55,532 bases of DNA, taken from contig CAYRGG010000025.1 of the NCBI GenBank assembly GCA_964423745.1, positions 1 to 55,532 of the forward strand, read 5' to 3'. The notes under the pieces were generated by a model. It did not search any database. It was not told the DNA's origin and saw nothing but the letters and a program-made list of their open reading frames with translations. The number at the start of each line of letters is the position of its first letter. Within the stretch, counting starts at the first letter, position 1. Shown here one piece after another: positions 8,260-17,485 of this stretch. This DNA comes from CAYRGG01 sp964423745. Lineage in GTDB: Bacteria; Pseudomonadota; Gammaproteobacteria; Competibacterales; Competibacteraceae. The translations under genes were made by a program, and so were the position numbers.

Positions 8260-9681
8260 TTATGGTCCCTTCTCTGCTTGCACAAGCTTGCGCAGGTCTA
8301 ACAGCTCCGCGTGATTAGGACTTATTTGTAAGCCTTTGTCGATCTCTACTAGGCTGGCTTCCATGGCTCCTTCTTTATACAAATCCTCTGCTTTTTGCAA
8401 GTAGTGTGTCACCAGTACATCCACATCACTGACTTCTACATTGTCATACAAATTTCCCCTATCTGAGTCACTGTCTTCCGATATGGGCACCGGCTTGTCT
8501 CTCTTGGCTTCCTGCACTTCTCTGTTTAATGCTAGCAGCTCCGCGTGCTCTGGCATTAGCCGTAACCCTTCTCGAATGCGCACTAAACTCGCATCCAAGT
8601 CGCCTTGTTGCCGCAGTTGTCTAGCCTCTGCTAGCAGCCCATTTACACGGCTTTCAGAAGTTTTGTTGCCAATGGCCAAGGGATTGGGTAACTCTATGGG
8701 AGTAAAGAAATAAAAACCGGCTGCCATCAGCGGCGCCAGTAGCAAAACAGTGATCAGTATGAGTCTTTTAGCGGAGGATGTTTTGCGCTTCTCATTAGGC
8801 GAAATCATTATATCATCCACGGTTTGTTTAGAAACAATAACCGTTTCAGCCTTCCCATGAGAATCAGCAGACGGTTGCAGGCCATGTTCAACGTGTTCCA
8901 AAGCTGCAATAAAGTCGTCAGCCGTTGCAAAGCGTTCATCAGGTTTTTTCGCTAAAAGCTTATTCACAACAGGTTGAAAAGCTTGTAAATGAGACGGCAA
9001 CGAGGGAATTGGATCTCGCAGATGCATCACAAGAACTTCAGCAGATTCTTGTCCTTTATAAGGTAAAGTGCCGGTCAACATTTCATAGAACATCACACCT
9101 AAACTATATAAGTCAGATCTTGGGTCAACTTTATTAGAGATTTGTTCGGGACTCATATAGTTCGGGCTACCCACAGAAAAACCGGTTTTTGTCAAATCAG
9201 GACCACCTTCTACAGCCACATCCTTGGCGACACCAAAGTCGGTCAACACCGGATCTTGATTCTCCCGGAATAAAACATTCAGAGGCTTAATATCCCGGTG
9301 AACGATACCGCGTTTATGGGCATAGGATAAAGCACCCGCGACAGTCTTTGTTATTTCGAGGGATTTTTGCAGCGATAGCCCGTGTTCGATCCGTTTTTTT
9401 AGCGTGCCGCCAGGCAGGTACTCCATGGCCAAGTAATGATGGCCTTGATAGATACCGATATCGAACACAGTGACAATGCGAGGATCATTAAATTGAGCAA
9501 CCATTTCTCCTTCCCTAAGAAATCGCTTGCTAAAGCTCGGATCTAATGCTAGGGCAGGCGCCATGACCTTGAGCACCACTTTCCGTTTGAGGGATTTTTG
9601 CAGCGCCAAGTAGACGGTCGCCATACCGCCTTGATCAAGTTCACGCTCGATGTCGTAGCCTTCGATGTACATGCCAGTCAT
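8260..9681 (-). CDS. Membrane Ser/Thr protein kinase with C-terminal TPR-like repeats
   Basis: Residues 9-265 are a PknB-type kinase domain with all key residues: glycine loop DQGGMATVY, Lys38 in VLKVM, Glu59, catalytic Asp130 in HRDIKPLN, Asp148 in DFG and SPNYMSPEQ of the P+1 loop. A single membrane helix follows at about 308-329 (LILITVLLLAPLMAAGFYF). The outer part has two similar helical repeats (about 345-385 and 430-470) with the pattern A-x-x-L-x-x-x-G-x-x-x-A-S-L-V-x-I-x-x-G-L-x-x-x-P-x-H-A-E-L-L. So it probably senses something in the periplasm and phosphorylates Ser/Thr in the cytoplasm. It lies next to the SH3b lipoprotein and the caspase array, which suggests a signalling link but does not prove one. 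Confidence 0.93.
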   Translation of the reverse strand: MTGMYIEGYDIERELDQGGMATVYLALQKSLKRKVVLKVMAPALALDPSFSKRFLREGEMVAQFNDPRIVTVFDIGIYQGHHYLAMEYLPGGTLKKRIEHGLSLQKSLEITKTVAGALSYAHKRGIVHRDIKPLNVLFRENQDPVLTDFGVAKDVAVEGGPDLTKTGFSVGSPNYMSPEQISNKVDPRSDLYSLGVMFYEMLTGTLPYKGQESAEVLVMHLRDPIPSLPSHLQAFQPVVNKLLAKKPDERFATADDFIAALEHVEHGLQPSADSHGKAETVIVSKQTVDDIMISPNEKRKTSSAKRLILITVLLLAPLMAAGFYFFTPIELPNPLAIGNKTSESRVNGLLAEARQLRQQGDLDASLVRIREGLRLMPEHAELLALNREVQEAKRDKPVPISEDSDSDRGNLYDNVEVSDVDVLVTHYLQKAEDLYKEGAMEASLVEIDKGLQISPNHAELLDLRKLVQAEKGP

Positions 9682-9712
9682 ATATTCTTGACAAAGCAGA
9701 GCAAGATAAAAG

Positions 9713-9743
9713 CAAAAAAGCTAGCCCCGCCAGTCTGAGGCTA
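9713..9743 (-). terminator. Rho-independent terminator after the SH3b lipoprotein gene
   Basis: On the minus strand a 7-bp stem (TAGCCTC / GGGGCTA, one G-T pair) with an 8-base loop is followed by GC and six T. It lies between the lipoprotein stop at 9802 and the kinase start at 9681, so the kinase probably has its own promoter. Confidence 0.65.
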
Positions 9744-9801
9744 TTATATGTTTATTTACATTGGTAAGCTTAATTAATTGGTTTTATTTATTTAGACTGT
9801 A

Positions 9802-10815
9802 TTAAGCTTCAAGTCCAGTTCTGCGCCGCTCAATAGTACGATCCAACTTAACTAACTCCTCCTGCTCGCGCTCGGCTTTCTCTTGATTGGCAACTATTTT
9901 TTTTACTCCGCTTCCCTTCCTGGGTGGCCGGTCGTCGAGTAGGCTAGCATGGATATAACCCTGGCGGCCCTGATAATCAATCGCGTACCACTCCCCATCG
10001 GCAATCCGCGAAACGGTCTTAATTTGCTCACCGCGGGAAACTTTGCCGAGGACACTGGTATTTGTCGAGGGTCCACTGCGAACATTAGATCCTTTTTGGG
10101 CAAATTTTACTCCCTTAGCAATCTCCTGACCCGTTGTGATGTAGTACTCCGCCTCAGCATAAGTATTGACCCGCTCTCCGGATAGCTCCATGATTCTATT
10201 AAGAAATTTATTATCTCGATTGACAAGCCTTTGTACGTCCTGATACTGCTGGTCAGCTTTCTGTGGGGTTATCCTCCGCGCCCCCAGATTTTGATCTATG
10301 GTGGCTATTTGCCGTTCCCGGCAACTGCGCAAAGTAGAAATTTTCCGCTGAGTTCTCTGCAGTTTTTCAGAATCTGCCCGAGCGTCGGCATTAATACCTT
10401 GCACCACCGCTTCCCGATTGTTCGCCGTTTCTTCCGTGAGTTTTGTCAGGTAAGCTGTCGTCATCCTACTCAGAGACGCCTGCGCGACACTTATGGCAAT
10501 ATCTTGCATGCTGACTGCACTTTGCCCTATTCCTGAAACCTGATTAATTACGCCTTTAAATACCATTTGTATTTCTGAGTCCGTAATTAAAGGCTGATAC
10601 TGGGCCACGTCTTCTTGAAAACTTTGTACTTCTTGATTACAAGGATCAGTAGGATCTGATGCTGGCACAATAGATGAGCCTATAATCCCATCTAACGATG
10701 TGGGTAACGATTCACAACCTACTAAACTAACAGTAGTAAAAATCAGACCCACAGTAGTAAAAAAAATACGGTTTTTTTTATTGGTTTGGCCGTTATGCAA
10801 CTTTGCACCCTCCAT
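9802..10815 (-). CDS. Lipoprotein with coiled-coil and bacterial SH3 domain
   Basis: The 337-residue protein has a long basic start, a hydrophobic segment and a lipobox L-V-G-C with Cys34, so it should be a lipid-anchored envelope protein. Residues 60-225 are mostly helical. A bacterial SH3 (SH3b) domain follows at about 237-295 (KGSNVRSGPSTNTSVLGKV, IADGEWYAIDYQGRQGYIHASLL), a fold that often binds peptidoglycan peptides. A charged tail (about 300-337) ends the protein. It is divergent from the WD40-caspase gene across 350 AT-rich bases and ends before a terminator. The role may be to tie the neighbouring kinase or caspases to the cell wall; that is inference. Confidence 0.82.
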   Translation of the reverse strand: MEGAKLHNGQTNKKNRIFFTTVGLIFTTVSLVGCESLPTSLDGIIGSSIVPASDPTDPCNQEVQSFQEDVAQYQPLITDSEIQMVFKGVINQVSGIGQSAVSMQDIAISVAQASLSRMTTAYLTKLTEETANNREAVVQGINADARADSEKLQRTQRKISTLRSCRERQIATIDQNLGARRITPQKADQQYQDVQRLVNRDNKFLNRIMELSGERVNTYAEAEYYITTGQEIAKGVKFAQKGSNVRSGPSTNTSVLGKVSRGEQIKTVSRIADGEWYAIDYQGRQGYIHASLLDDRPPRKGSGVKKIVANQEKAEREQEELVKLDRTIERRRTGLEA

Positions 10816-11168
10816 GAACCTTATTGTTTTAATAGAGAACCCTTATTCAATAAAACAAACTTATATTTGCATAGTTGGTTTTTTAAAAAAAAATTACAAC
10901 ACAATTATTTGCCTAAAAAAAATAGTGTTTTAATCTCCCTTAATCAGATAAAATAAGCCAAGTATTTGATTTTATATTAATTTTTTTTACATTCCCGGTT
11001 TTGCTTATACATTTTATTTAATATAAATTGTGAAAATTACCATTTCGATAATATCTGTCAATATTAATGCTACTTTTTCTTGAATATTACATCAAATTAT
11101 ATATTCTTAAAATTCTAAGACAAAAAATCATAAAAATCTTGGTTTCTTCGAGAGCAAGGAGTCTTGCA
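10816..11168. promoter_or_regulatory. AT-rich divergent intergenic region
   Basis: These 353 bases separate the minus-strand lipoprotein from the plus-strand WD40-caspase gene and must hold the start signals for both. The stretch is very AT-rich with runs of A and T. I see no convincing -35/-10 pair, repeat or RNA gene. AAGGAG at 11156-11161 is the ribosome site for the caspase gene. Confidence 0.4.
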
Positions 11169-14100
11169 ATGGTCTTAAAAAAAAGATCAGCAAACTACAT
11201 TAACCGTTTGCGGTGGTATGTAGGTGTAGCTATTGTTCTTTTCTCATCAGTCGTCCATTCATCCCAATCATCTAATCCTACTCTAAAATTGGATCCCGGT
11301 GGACATATGGCGCTCATCAGCGCCATTACTTTTACTCCCGATGGACGGCAATTAGTCTCAGCAGGCGATGATAAAGTCATCCGCATATGGGATGTGGCAC
11401 AGGGCCGCACTATCCGTACCCTACGCGGTGAAACCGGTCTCGGAGACCACGGCAAAATCTATGCGATGGCGTTATCGCCAGATGGACGTTGGTTAGCGGC
11501 TAGCGGCTACATGGCTACCTTCAATGGCGAAAACAAAGAAGATGTGGCCGCCATTCGGCTTTACGACTTCGCCAGCGGTGAAATCGTAGGGCGTTTGAAA
11601 GGGCATCAAAATGTCGTTGTCGCCCTTGCCTTCTCCTCGGATGGCAAACATCTAGTCTCCACGGATCAAAATGGCATAGCCATACTTTGGAATGTTGATC
11701 AGCAAAGCGCAATCCACACCCTTGAAGGGCATCAAGCAGGTATTTACAGCGTGGCATTTACTGCTGATGGTGATCGGGTGGTTACTGCCAGCGATGATGG
11801 TGATCTACGGCTTTGGCAAGTCGCGGACGGTGCTTTGCTCCATCGCCTCAGTGGTCATGAAGGTCCAGTGCTAGCGGTAGCCGCTTCGTCTCAAGGCGGT
11901 TATATCGCCTCAGGGGGTAGCGACCAGAGCATTCGCCTTTGGGATGATCGCAACGGCCAATTACTAAAAACCCTGGCAAAGCAACCTACGGAGGTAGGTA
12001 GCCTTAGCTTCAGCCCCGATGGCCAATTTTTGCTGTCAGGTGTTGGTGAGGGGGCTGATAGAGATTGTCATGTTTATCGCGTCATGAATGGTGAGCGAGT
12101 AACAACATATTCTGGGCATGACAATATTGTTTTGGCGACAGCCATCGATCTCTCGGGCAGTTTTGCCGCCACTGGGGGCGGTAATAATCAGGAAATCCAT
12201 TTGTGGTCCTTGCAAGACGGCAAGCTCAAACATCGCTTTGCCGGTGTGGGAACCAACATCCGTACAGTTGCCTTTTCCACCGACGGTACCCATTTAACTT
12301 GGGAGAAAACACACCTAGATGACAACAGGAAAGGAACAGCCCTCAAGTATCAAATGCGTTTGCCAGATCAAGATGATCCTCGTCTAGGCGTCATTAAACC
12401 CCTCACTTCTGACGCGAGTTATATTCAAACTATTACTACCTATGGGAACTGGACACTGCAGACCCAGAGCAAGGAGTGGGATGATGATGTACTTGAAATA
12501 CGCCATCATAACGAGTCCCTGGCTGCTGTTCAGCGCACACGTAAAAACGGCTACAAGCATATTTCTTATACCTTTACTTCAGACGGAAAAAAGATCATCA
12601 GCAGCGGTAGCAATGGTGTTCTCAGCGTTTATGATCTGCAAGGTCATAAACTCGGCGATTTTGTCGGCCACACCAGCGATGTATGGGCGGTGGCCGTATC
12701 GCCAGACGGCCGCTTTCTAGCCTCGGCCAGCAGCGATCAAACCGTTCGGTTGTGGAATGTCGACAACCATGAATTGGTGCTTACCTTGTTTCACGGTAAC
12801 AATGATGAATGGGTAGCATGGACGCCGTCCGGTTTTTACGCTGCCTCTCCCCATGGTGATCGCTATGTAGGCTGGCATCAAAACCGCGGCGCGGATAAAG
12901 CGGCCGAGTATTATCCTGCATCCCAGTTTAGCGCCCAGCGCTACCGTCCCGAACTGGTTGTAGATACATTACTGCTGAGATCAGAACCCGAAGCGCTTGC
13001 TGCTTGGCAGAAGGCAAATCCCAATGATGATTCTCTTGACGTCAGCGCCGCCACGTTGATTGCCACGGCACCGCGGGCGCCTCAAATTCTTCAGGGGCCA
13101 CAGGGTGAAGTGCAGACTTCGGAACAAATACTTGAAATGGAAATAGATACCCATACCCAATGTTTGGTAGTCAATGTCAATGGTCGGCGCACCCGTGGAC
13201 TTACTCGAAAGAAGGAGAATACAGAAACAACGCTAGCCAGCGGTGAAGTCAGCAGCCTTGAGAACATGCGGTGCTCACCCGCTAAACGGGGATTAGCAAG
13301 AGTTAAAAAAGAACCAACTAAAGAGGGTCAACGCCGTATTATTGGTTCAATAAACCTGCACCCGGGGTCAAACCGTATTGAAATTTTAGCGCGTAACGCT
13401 CATGGGGATTCCCCTGTAGTTAACCTAGAGGTGACTTATCGGTCTCAAGAGGTGACTTATCAATCTTATAAGGATATACCCCCTTACCTCAGACCTCGCC
13501 TCTTCGTGTTAAGCGTTGGCGTTTCTGAATATCAGGACTCAGCCCTCAATTTAAACTTTGCTCATAAAGACGCCGAAGCTTTGGCCGAACGTTTAGCTAA
13601 AGAAAACGGTGGTCTGTACAAGGAAGTTCACGTCAAGGTGCTTACTAACAATAAAGCAGATCGTATCAATATCATTGATGCCCTCGACTTTCTCAAGAAG
13701 ATGACCCAGGATGATTTGGCGATATTGTTCATCGCTGGCCATGGCAAAAAGGACGATATAGGCGAGTTCTACTTTTTACCCCATGATGTCAATCATGAGC
13801 GACTCAGGAGCACGGGGGTCAAATGGGAAGATTTTTATGAAATCACTACCAATCTTCCTGGCAAGGTGATTCTACTGGCGGATGCCTGTCATTCGGGCGA
13901 TATCTTTGGCCAACGCAACCGCCGCGCCGTACCGGATATGTACAAACTAGCTCGGGAATTTTCTAACGCCGACAGCGGGATTATCGTGTTGACCAGCAGC
14001 CAGGGACAGCAGTTCTCCGAAGAGAGCCCGGAATGGGGCCACGGCGCCTTCACCAAAGCAATTTTGGAGGGATTAGCAGGTAAAGCTGATTTGCTTAAAG

Positions 14101-14270
14101 ACGGCGTTATCAAACAGTCAGAATTAGAAACGTTTGTGAAAGATTATGTTTCTAATTTGACCGATGGACGGCAGCACCCTATCACTATTCGCCCCGAGGC
14201 GCTCGGCGATTTCCCACTAGCTATCGTGCAGGAACAGGAACAGCAAGACCATTTGTCTGTAGCAGATTGA
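11169..14270 (+). CDS. Exported WD40-repeat protein fused to a caspase-like (C14) protease
   Basis: The ATG at 11169, 7 bases after AAGGAG, gives 1033 residues; the frame also runs back to 11067, but only this start leaves a normal signal peptide (RLRWYVGVAIVLFSSVVHS). Residues 40-560 contain about ten WD40 blades, clearest at F-T-P-D-G...I-R-I-W-D, F-S-S-D-G...A-I-L-W-N and V-S-P-D-G...V-R-L-W-N. A linker with an Ig-like stretch follows. The caspase domain begins near residue 780 (LFVLSVGVSEYQ), with catalytic His858 in IAGHGK and Cys907 in ADACHSG. Bacterial orthocaspases of this kind usually cleave after Arg/Lys. It opens the array of exported proteins reaching to 24.5 kb. Confidence 0.92.
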   Translation: MVLKKRSANYINRLRWYVGVAIVLFSSVVHSSQSSNPTLKLDPGGHMALISAITFTPDGRQLVSAGDDKVIRIWDVAQGRTIRTLRGETGLGDHGKIYAMALSPDGRWLAASGYMATFNGENKEDVAAIRLYDFASGEIVGRLKGHQNVVVALAFSSDGKHLVSTDQNGIAILWNVDQQSAIHTLEGHQAGIYSVAFTADGDRVVTASDDGDLRLWQVADGALLHRLSGHEGPVLAVAASSQGGYIASGGSDQSIRLWDDRNGQLLKTLAKQPTEVGSLSFSPDGQFLLSGVGEGADRDCHVYRVMNGERVTTYSGHDNIVLATAIDLSGSFAATGGGNNQEIHLWSLQDGKLKHRFAGVGTNIRTVAFSTDGTHLTWEKTHLDDNRKGTALKYQMRLPDQDDPRLGVIKPLTSDASYIQTITTYGNWTLQTQSKEWDDDVLEIRHHNESLAAVQRTRKNGYKHISYTFTSDGKKIISSGSNGVLSVYDLQGHKLGDFVGHTSDVWAVAVSPDGRFLASASSDQTVRLWNVDNHELVLTLFHGNNDEWVAWTPSGFYAASPHGDRYVGWHQNRGADKAAEYYPASQFSAQRYRPELVVDTLLLRSEPEALAAWQKANPNDDSLDVSAATLIATAPRAPQILQGPQGEVQTSEQILEMEIDTHTQCLVVNVNGRRTRGLTRKKENTETTLASGEVSSLENMRCSPAKRGLARVKKEPTKEGQRRIIGSINLHPGSNRIEILARNAHGDSPVVNLEVTYRSQEVTYQSYKDIPPYLRPRLFVLSVGVSEYQDSALNLNFAHKDAEALAERLAKENGGLYKEVHVKVLTNNKADRINIIDALDFLKKMTQDDLAILFIAGHGKKDDIGEFYFLPHDVNHERLRSTGVKWEDFYEITTNLPGKVILLADACHSGDIFGQRNRRAVPDMYKLAREFSNADSGIIVLTSSQGQQFSEESPEWGHGAFTKAILEGLAGKADLLKDGVIKQSELETFVKDYVSNLTDGRQHPITIRPEALGDFPLAIVQEQEQQDHLSVAD

Positions 14271-14367
14271 GGAGGGGAGGTTAAAAGATAACACATTATT
14301 TTTAATATAATTTTATATAGAATCGATGTCGCTATTGGATAATAAAGTTATATAAGAGGACATGGTA

Positions 14368-15402
14368 ATGAAATTAATAAACGCTTTTTGCTATGGTTTT
14401 AACGCTAAAAAATACCCCTGGATTTTAGCTAGCATGGTTTTCTTGCTGATTGCCAGCTTGATGGTGCTAATAGCCGCTGAGGCTCAAGAGACCGAAGAGG
14501 AAAAAGGGATTCGTTTACGCCGAGGAGATGAGAGTTCATCGTCATCGCTACGAGTTCGCTTTGAACCGGTCAAGGATGTATTTGAAGTTGGCGAACCGCT
14601 GCGCTTTGAAATCCGTGGCAACAAACGGTTTTTTCTCTACCTCTATACAACTGATCCAGACACAGGGCAAACGGTTCTGATACTTCCTAACCAACGCCAG
14701 AAAACTAACCAATACGAAGCCAATCGTACCTACCGTGTTCCCAACCCCAACGTAGAGTTTTATGGCGATGAACCAGGTCGTGAACGCTTTACCATGCTGG
14801 CAACGACTCGCTACCTTGAAATTGATTCAGCACGGTTCAGCAAATCGGGAGATTTTCTCAGTGGCAGCACTCAAGATTTAGAACAAGAATTTGAATCGAA
14901 GGGCATACACATCAGGGGGCCAGAGAGAGATCGGCGCGGTAGCAATCGAGTCGTTAAGGATGTCGCTATCAATATAGAAGGCTATTCCAGCGGCAGGCGA
15001 GACAGGGGTATCGGCAGGGATGACTCCGGGATCGCCAGTGACGCAAATGTCTTCCTATCTACTGAAAAAGAAAACTATGCCGTCGGCGAGCAGGTTCGCA
15101 TTGTTTTTGGCGCCGATCGGGAAGGCTGGCTGCATCTCTACACGACCGAACCCGATGGTTACCGCAGCTTACTCACGCGCAAAAGGGTAGACGCAAATGA
15201 CCTGCAACATGCAACTGCCCGCGCCCAGGCGCCGGGTGGACAACATGCACTCATCGCTGTCTACACCGAAGACTCTAGTTTCGACGATTCGTTACTTGAT
15301 GGCATGAGCGAGGATAAATTGGCGGGCAAAGGATTAAGCCTCGTGAGCGGCGGTGGTGATTCATTGTCGTCGGCTGTCCAGCGCTTCTGGATTGAAGAAT
15401 AA
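14368..15402 (+). CDS. Membrane-anchored protein with two DUF4384 modules
   Basis: AGAGGA lies 7 bases before ATG 14368, so that start is preferred to the ATG two codons upstream; the product has 344 residues. A hydrophobic segment (about 20-42, ILASMVFLLIASLMVLIAA) is a signal peptide or anchor. Two similar domains follow: residues about 62-150 (VFEVGEPLRFEI, FFLYLYTTDPDTGQTVLILPN) and 228-310 (YAVGEQVRIVF, GWLHLYTTEPDGYRSLL). Both have the DUF4384 pattern, a beta domain of unknown role often found with bacterial caspases. They are joined by an Arg/Ser/Gly-rich linker. No catalytic residues are apparent; a binding or scaffold role next to the caspases is plausible. Confidence 0.82.
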   Translation: MKLINAFCYGFNAKKYPWILASMVFLLIASLMVLIAAEAQETEEEKGIRLRRGDESSSSSLRVRFEPVKDVFEVGEPLRFEIRGNKRFFLYLYTTDPDTGQTVLILPNQRQKTNQYEANRTYRVPNPNVEFYGDEPGRERFTMLATTRYLEIDSARFSKSGDFLSGSTQDLEQEFESKGIHIRGPERDRRGSNRVVKDVAINIEGYSSGRRDRGIGRDDSGIASDANVFLSTEKENYAVGEQVRIVFGADREGWLHLYTTEPDGYRSLLTRKRVDANDLQHATARAQAPGGQHALIAVYTEDSSFDDSLLDGMSEDKLAGKGLSLVSGGGDSLSSAVQRFWIEE

Positions 15403-15445
15403 GAGTGAAATAAGAACGATAAACTGTTTCTTCAGGAGCAAAACT

Positions 15446-16897
15446 ATGAAGCCCCATAGAGATGGCGGTGGATTTTCATTCATCGCCTTGGGATTGGTAT
15501 TGGTATTAGGAGTCCTTTGTTTAACCCCTTTTGCTTGGGCTGAAGACCGGGCGCTGCTCATCGGCGTTGGCAAATATCAAATGCCCGGCAATGATCTGCC
15601 AGGGATTGATCTTGACATCAACATGATGGAGGAAACAGCCTCTTTGATGGGGTTTAATGTCAAGGTGCTGATGGATGAGGAGGCAACCTTAGCCAACACC
15701 CAACGTGTCATGAATTCTTGGCTACGCGAGGGCGTATCGGCGGATGATCGGGTGTTGATCTATTTTAGCGGCCATGGTGTCAGAATCCCTGATGACAATG
15801 GCGATGAAGCCGATGATAATCAGGATGAAGTCCTGGTCATGCATGATGTCAAGCAAGAACAGCGAAATGGTCAGGCATCGTTAGGCAATGTTCTGGTGGA
15901 TGACCAGTTCGATCAACTGCTCGCTGGCATCCCTAGCAATAATGTTCTGGTGCTCATCGACGCCTGTCACAGCGGCACCTCCACCAAAAATCTGTCCTTA
16001 TCTCCCACATCTTCATTTGGCAATATTGCGGGCCAACCTAAGGTGTTCAATTATTCGGGCATGCCCAAGGCAGTAGTAACCAGAGGAAATTTTAGTGTAG
16101 AGGAGAGAACCGAGAAGACCCAGGAAAATTATGTGCTCATCGCTGCGGCGCAAGATCACCAACAAGCTATCGCTACCAAACAGGGTAGCGTGTTTACCGT
16201 AGGGGTGCACCAGCTTGTCCGGGACGCAGCACAAAATCGCCAAACTATAACGCCAAAGCAGATTCGGGATGAAGTTGAAGATTATATAAAGACAGAACTA
16301 CAAGGCAGCAATAGTATCTTCCACCCAAACCTTATCGGCAGTGAGAATTTGGCCCAGAAACCCCTACAACTGGTGTCGCTGCAAGGTGGGCATGGTCCAG
16401 TATGGACAGAGTTAGAAGCGCTGGCACAAGCCGCAGACAACTCGGTTGGAGTTATACTCAATCAAGAAAGTTTTGCAGAAGGCGATGAGCTGGTCATTCA
16501 GATCAATGTATCCCGAGGCGGTTATCTCAACGTCGTCAATGTAGGTCCTGATGATCAACACACGGTGCTTTTTCCCAATGAGTTTCATGCCAACGATAAT
16601 TATGTTGATCCGGGCAGACTGACTATTCCAACTGAACGCATGAATTTTACATTACCTGCAGGAGAACCATTTGGTCCCTCATTGGTATTTGCAAGCATCA
16701 CCGATGAGCCTATCAACCTCTATCAATCGGGCAAGGCACAACGGAATGCAAAAGGCATGATAACCGATACTTTCAGTGCCCTGTCACCACTCGGCATGAA
16801 ACAAATGCGCAGTTTTAGGGTTGAACAAAAAGCCAAAGCCCGGCTCGCTGCTGGCATGGTTGAGACCAAAGTGTGCGCAACCCTAAACGGCTGCTAG
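15446..16897 (+). CDS. Exported caspase-like protease with C-terminal DUF4384
   Basis: ATG 15446 follows CAGGAG; the open frame begins earlier, inside the previous gene. The 483-residue product has a signal peptide ending near FAWAED. The C14 domain (about 30-310) starts RALLIGVGKYQ and has His110 in YFSGHG and Cys174 in LIDACHSG. An acidic loop with D and E between them (DDNGDEADDNQDE) resembles the calcium-binding loops of metacaspases. Residues 345-455 are a DUF4384 domain (FAEGDELVIQI, GYLNVVNVGPDDQHTVLFPNE). It lies between two DUF4384 genes, apparently in one transcript. Confidence 0.92.
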   Translation: MKPHRDGGGFSFIALGLVLVLGVLCLTPFAWAEDRALLIGVGKYQMPGNDLPGIDLDINMMEETASLMGFNVKVLMDEEATLANTQRVMNSWLREGVSADDRVLIYFSGHGVRIPDDNGDEADDNQDEVLVMHDVKQEQRNGQASLGNVLVDDQFDQLLAGIPSNNVLVLIDACHSGTSTKNLSLSPTSSFGNIAGQPKVFNYSGMPKAVVTRGNFSVEERTEKTQENYVLIAAAQDHQQAIATKQGSVFTVGVHQLVRDAAQNRQTITPKQIRDEVEDYIKTELQGSNSIFHPNLIGSENLAQKPLQLVSLQGGHGPVWTELEALAQAADNSVGVILNQESFAEGDELVIQINVSRGGYLNVVNVGPDDQHTVLFPNEFHANDNYVDPGRLTIPTERMNFTLPAGEPFGPSLVFASITDEPINLYQSGKAQRNAKGMITDTFSALSPLGMKQMRSFRVEQKAKARLAAGMVETKVCATLNGC

Positions 16898-16975
16898 CGG
16901 CGACGATTGTCTTTAGAAAATAAACACGCTTCATTATCAGCATCAGCGCGATCAGATTAAATGGGAGATAATAAA

Positions 16976-17485
16976 ATGGCTGTGAAAACAACAGCAGTAC
17001 TGCTCTTTATTTTACTCTTTGGCATTGGCGCTTGTAACCAAAAAGAATATGTACACGTCGGCGAAAATTGGGCTGCCTTGAATGATCTTAGCCCTTCCAG
17101 ATCAAGCTTTTCCGTCGAAGCGCGGACAAGGTCCAATTATCAACTTGGGGAAGATCTCAACTTTGAGGTGACCTCCGCAAAAGACGGACGTTTATGGGTG
17201 GTGCGGGTTGATCCTGACGATGAAGCAGTTGTGCTCTACCCCAATGCTTACACTGGCGATAATACCGTTTGGGCTGGAGAAAACGTGCAGATCCCACCAA
17301 CCGGAGCAGATTGGGCACTGGAGGCAAGCGAGCCCCTAGGTGAAAGTATCGTTGCTTTTATCGTCACGACACAAGATACCAATATTGAAGAAGTTCTCAA
17401 TGCGCCAAGCGAAGCCGCGGCAGCACGACTTCCCCCTTGGGGTATGGCAAAGGAAGTGATCAATATTGAGGGAATAAACCCATGA
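16976..17485 (+). CDS. DUF4384 lipoprotein
   Basis: GGGAG at 16963-16967 fits ATG 16976 better than the ATG at 16961. The 169-residue product has a short lipoprotein signal with G-I-G-A-C as lipobox, so it is likely lipid-anchored. The mature part is one DUF4384 domain: YQLGEDLNFEVTSAKDGRLW, then VDPDDEAVVLYPNAYTGDN and IPPTGADWALEASEPLGES. It thus looks like the C-terminal module of the neighbouring caspases as a separate anchored protein. Its stop overlaps the start of the next gene (ATGA), which indicates translational coupling. Confidence 0.85.
   Translation: MAVKTTAVLLFILLFGIGACNQKEYVHVGENWAALNDLSPSRSSFSVEARTRSNYQLGEDLNFEVTSAKDGRLWVVRVDPDDEAVVLYPNAYTGDNTVWAGENVQIPPTGADWALEASEPLGESIVAFIVTTQDTNIEEVLNAPSEAAAARLPPWGMAKEVINIEGINP

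Noticed and set aside
12036..12293. Minus-strand frame inside the WD40 gene
   Set aside because: The opposite strand codes for clear WD40 blades; the frame is a shadow.
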